This document shows positions 61,413 to 64,000 of a DNA stretch of 64,000 bases, piece after piece. This stretch comes from Saccharofermentans sp. (lineage in GTDB: Bacteria > Bacillota > Clostridia > Saccharofermentanales > Saccharofermentanaceae): positions 1 through 64,000 of the forward strand of contig JAKSRI010000003.1 in assembly GCA_024403695.1 (NCBI GenBank). The letters run 5' to 3'. Position 1 is the first letter of the stretch. The number at the start of each line of letters is the position of its first letter. The notes beneath the pieces are model-generated. The model was not told where the DNA came from, made no database searches, and saw only the letters and a program-made list of their open reading frames with translations. The position numbers and the translations under genes are program-made.

Positions 61413-62786
61413 ATGATTAATGATAATCGACGCTATGACTTAAACGACTATAAGCGCACGCGCAAAATGGAAAAGGAAAAATCCAAGGCCAAGGTAGCGG
61501 CCCTTCAGAGAATTTTTCTTATTCTCCTTTGTGTGTCATTAATGCTTGCCCTTATTCTCATAGGTACAATTCTCGGAAAGAAAACATCCAAGAATCCTGA
61601 TGCTCCGCTGATTAACCTTAAGACTTCCAGTGCGACCACATCTTCAGGACCTATCGAGACTATTCCTTCACCTACACCTACTGTTCCTTATACAGTTCCT
61701 GAATATCTGCCAGAGAGCAATCTTTCAGATTCCTACTGGGGAGATTTTCAGCCAGTGGAAAATCCTGTTCCATACGAGCACCATGAGATTCATGCTCTGT
61801 ATATAAGTGCCACAGAGAATATCGATGCATGTATAGAACTTGCCAACAACTCAGAAATTAACGCGTTTGTTCTCGACCTTAAGGAGAGCGCGTGTGTATA
61901 TTTTGATACAGAGAACGAGATTGCAAAGCAGGTCGGTTACGTTTGGCCTGTATATGACCTTGATGAGGTACTGGCAAAATGCCATGAGAATAATATTTAT
62001 GTAATCGGCCGTATTGTTTGCTTTAAGGATCCTAAGCTTGCACAGACATTCCCTGACAGAGCTATCTGTGATAGTGCCGGTAACATGCTTTACTTCCCTA
62101 CTGAGGGTTCCAACGCTTTCGCCAGCCCTTACGACTCACGTAACTGGGATTACTACATCTCCATTGGTGAAGAGGCGATTGCCCACGGCATAGACGAGAT
62201 TCAGTTTGACTATGTGCGTTTCCCTACTGGAAACACTACTTCTGGTGCAACACCTTATTTCGGACCAGCTGATGAAGTTCCAAGCAAGGCCGACGCCATT
62301 AACAGATTCCTTCTCACAGCGAGAACAAGACTTCAGGATAAGTACGGTGTGCCTGTAGGTGCAGATATCTTCGGTATTGCCGTTACAAGTTCACTTGATG
62401 GTGATATTCTCGGGCAGGACTGGGAGACTGTAGGTCTAACCGGTGTAGATTCACTCTGTCCTATGATTTACCCTTCCCACTATGCCCTGGGTACAATGCT
62501 GAACGGCGCTGTTTATGAGAAACCTGATAAAGAACCATACGCCATGATGTACGGTGTTCTTATGAACGGCAGACAGTACTCAGACCAAGAGGGCTACAGT
62601 ACAGTAAGACCTTATCTTCAGGCCTTCACTGCTGAATATATCGGAAAAGATAACTATTTAGTCTATGACTATGACGCCATAAATGCTCAGATTAGAGGTC
62701 TTCAGGATGCTGGTTTTAGCGAATTTATTCTATGGAATGCAGCAGTTGAATATCCAACTGGAAATTATGGGGGCAACAACGACTAA
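61413..62786 (+). CDS. DUF4015 glycosidase-like membrane-anchored protein
   Basis: A 457-residue protein. N-terminal basic stretch, membrane helix about 32-54, a Ser/Thr/Pro linker, then a barrel of the DUF4015 family (related to glycoside hydrolases): HALYISATE, INAFVLDLKES, YVIGRIVCFKDP, IDEIQFDYVRFPTG near 267, VGADIFG and DSLCPMIYPSHY. The DYVRFP Asp is the likely catalytic acid. The substrate, possibly a wall polysaccharide, is unknown. ATG 61413 has no ribosome site. Confidence 0.88.
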   Translation: MINDNRRYDLNDYKRTRKMEKEKSKAKVAALQRIFLILLCVSLMLALILIGTILGKKTSKNPDAPLINLKTSSATTSSGPIETIPSPTPTVPYTVPEYLPESNLSDSYWGDFQPVENPVPYEHHEIHALYISATENIDACIELANNSEINAFVLDLKESACVYFDTENEIAKQVGYVWPVYDLDEVLAKCHENNIYVIGRIVCFKDPKLAQTFPDRAICDSAGNMLYFPTEGSNAFASPYDSRNWDYYISIGEEAIAHGIDEIQFDYVRFPTGNTTSGATPYFGPADEVPSKADAINRFLLTARTRLQDKYGVPVGADIFGIAVTSSLDGDILGQDWETVGLTGVDSLCPMIYPSHYALGTMLNGAVYEKPDKEPYAMMYGVLMNGRQYSDQEGYSTVRPYLQAFTAEYIGKDNYLVYDYDAINAQIRGLQDAGFSEFILWNAAVEYPTGNYGGNND

Positions 62787-62849
62787 AAGGTGCTACAATA
62801 GTATAGTTATGCAAGTATAAATAATGATATTTATTATCAGGAGGATATT

Positions 62850-64000
62850 ATGATTGATATTAAGTTTTTACGAGCTAATCCAGATATCGTAAAAGAGAAC
62901 ATTAAAAAGAAGTTCCAGGACGATAAGCTTCCAATGGTTGATGAGGTTATCGCACTCGACAGCGAATACCGTGAGTGCAAGACACGTGTTGAATACTTAA
63001 GATCTCAGCGTAACTCCATCTCTAAGCAGATTGGTATGCTTATGGGACAGGGTAAGAAGGATGAGGCAGAGGCTATTAAGAAGCAGGTTACAGATATGGC
63101 TGCTGAGATGGCTGAACTCGACGCTAAGGAGACAGAACTCTCTGAGAAGATTGACAAGATTATGCGTGTTATCCCTAACATCATCGATCCATCTGTACCA
63201 ATCGGTAAGGATGATTCTGAGAATGTAGAGATAGAGAAGTTCGGTGAGCCATTCACTCCTGACTTCGAGGTTCCATATCACGTTGATATCATGGAGAAGC
63301 TTAATGGTATTGAGCTCGATCCTGCAAGAGATACATCCGGTAACGGTTTCTATTATCTCTGTGGCGATATCGCTAGACTTCATTCCGCTATCCTCTCCTA
63401 CGCTCGTGACTTCATGATTGATCGTGGATTTACATACTATATCCCACCATTCATGATTCGTTCTTCTGTTGTTACAGGCGTTATGAGCTTTGCTGAGATG
63501 GAGAACATGATGTATAAGATTGAGGGTGAGGATCTCTACCTCATCGGTACTTCCGAGCACTCCATGATTGGTAAATTCATCAATACAATTACTGAGGAAG
63601 AGCAGCTTCCTAAGACTCTTACTTCCTACTCTCCATGCTTCCGTAAGGAAGTTGGTGCTCACGGTATCGAGGAGCGTGGTGTATATCGTATTCACCAGTT
63701 TGAGAAGCAGGAAATGATCGTTGTATGTAAGCCAGAAGATTCCATGATGTGGTACGACAAGCTCTGGCAGAATTCCGTAGACTTCTTCCGTACACTTGAT
63801 ATTCCAGTAAGAACACTTGAGTGTTGCTCCGGTGACCTTGCTGATCTTAAGGTTAAGTCCTGCGACGTTGAGGCTTGGTCCCCACGTCAGCAGAAGTACT
63901 TCGAGGTTGGTTCCTGTTCTAACCTCGGTGATGCACAGGCTCGTCGTCTTGGCATCCGTATTAAGAGTTCCGACAAGAGCAAGGGTAACTACCTCGCTCA
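62850..64000 (+). CDS. serS: Seryl-tRNA synthetase (partial)
   Basis: The frame is open from ATG 62850 to the right edge (383 codons; the full protein is about 425). The N-terminal coiled-coil arm (about 30-100) is followed by the class II core: FYYLCGDIARLHSAI, LYLIGTSEHSMIG, motif 2 in the form YSPCFRKEVGAHG then RIHQFEKQEM, and CSGDLADLKVKSCDVEAW. SerRS charges tRNA(Ser). AGGAGG lies before the ATG. The 63-base gap upstream is too short for a T-box leader. Confidence 0.97.
   Translation, partial: MIDIKFLRANPDIVKENIKKKFQDDKLPMVDEVIALDSEYRECKTRVEYLRSQRNSISKQIGMLMGQGKKDEAEAIKKQVTDMAAEMAELDAKETELSEKIDKIMRVIPNIIDPSVPIGKDDSENVEIEKFGEPFTPDFEVPYHVDIMEKLNGIELDPARDTSGNGFYYLCGDIARLHSAILSYARDFMIDRGFTYYIPPFMIRSSVVTGVMSFAEMENMMYKIEGEDLYLIGTSEHSMIGKFINTITEEEQLPKTLTSYSPCFRKEVGAHGIEERGVYRIHQFEKQEMIVVCKPEDSMMWYDKLWQNSVDFFRTLDIPVRTLECCSGDLADLKVKSCDVEAWSPRQQKYFEVGSCSNLGDAQARRLGIRIKSSDKSKGNYLA

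Noticed and set aside
62787..62849. T-box leader ahead of serS
   Set aside because: Only 63 bases lie between the genes and no T-box consensus is present.

Overview
The window looks like chromosome from a low-to-mid-GC monoderm of the Clostridia, most likely Lachnospiraceae. The basis is the gene content: an acetate kinase/phosphotransacetylase pair, a minimal SmsCB-type Fe-S scaffold, HemZ, type II pantothenate kinase, a DUF4364 regulator, paired YfhO-like membrane proteins, and a type IV pilus locus without a secretin. Shine-Dalgarno sites are mostly AGGAG-like and promoters are SigA-like. I see no rRNA, tRNA, CRISPR array, insertion sequence or phage module. Nearly all of it reads as stable housekeeping chromosome. 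The names come from motif and family recognition by eye; no database search was possible.

Layout, left half. 1-3200: a BlaI-type repressor and a very large BlaR-like M56 metalloprotease whose extracellular end is a solute-binding-protein-like domain (cut by the left edge), under a consensus promoter covered by an inverted operator pair. 3266-3818: a BrnT/BrnA toxin-antitoxin pair. 3988-8931: radA-ispD and a dipeptidase/DUF819 transporter pair. 8927-12077: a minus-strand operon of a GNAT acetyltransferase, a TauE/SafE permease, a small protein with no ordinary start codon, and a membrane-anchored Ntn hydrolase. 12171-17057: ackA-pta, an anchored protein of unknown function, and divergent tmcAL. 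17058-23284: a repeat-rich intergenic patch, a Ca2+-type P-ATPase, pgi, and smsC-smsB. 23380-29762: a DUF4364 regulator, a polar amino acid ABC importer with tcdA coupled behind it, and an SH3/glucosaminidase/DUF4214 cell-wall protein.

Layout, right half. 29775-34276: the coaW-DUF1624-DUF3810-hemZ-zinc ribbon operon. 34371-44659: the type IV pilus locus. pilB-T-C-M-N-O runs on the minus strand, followed by two mini-pilins and two minor prepilins on separate transcripts, and a divergent prepilin peptidase lies on the plus strand. A further large PilX-like protein is at 47672-49576. 44683-47602: yebC and a tightly coupled three-gene cassette (P-loop + Asp23-like protein, a Cys-rich protein, a DsrE-like protein). 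49726-55724: two YfhO-family proteins, one of them degenerate, and a DEDDh exonuclease. 55844-58530: a lipid kinase and a parvulin-like membrane protein. 58607-61306: a Nudix-like protein, YigZ, an HtrA protease, and a 45-residue membrane microprotein overlapping the HtrA stop codon. 61413-64000: a DUF4015 glycosidase-like protein and serS (cut by the right edge).

The observations I rate highest are the M56/solute-binding fusion with its operator pair, the P-loop/Asp23 cassette, the small gene lacking a canonical start codon, the prepilin peptidase with an altered GxGD motif, the repeated TGGTA/TACCA hairpins at 17.1 kb, and several genes whose -10 box lies so close to ATG that the mRNA should be leaderless.
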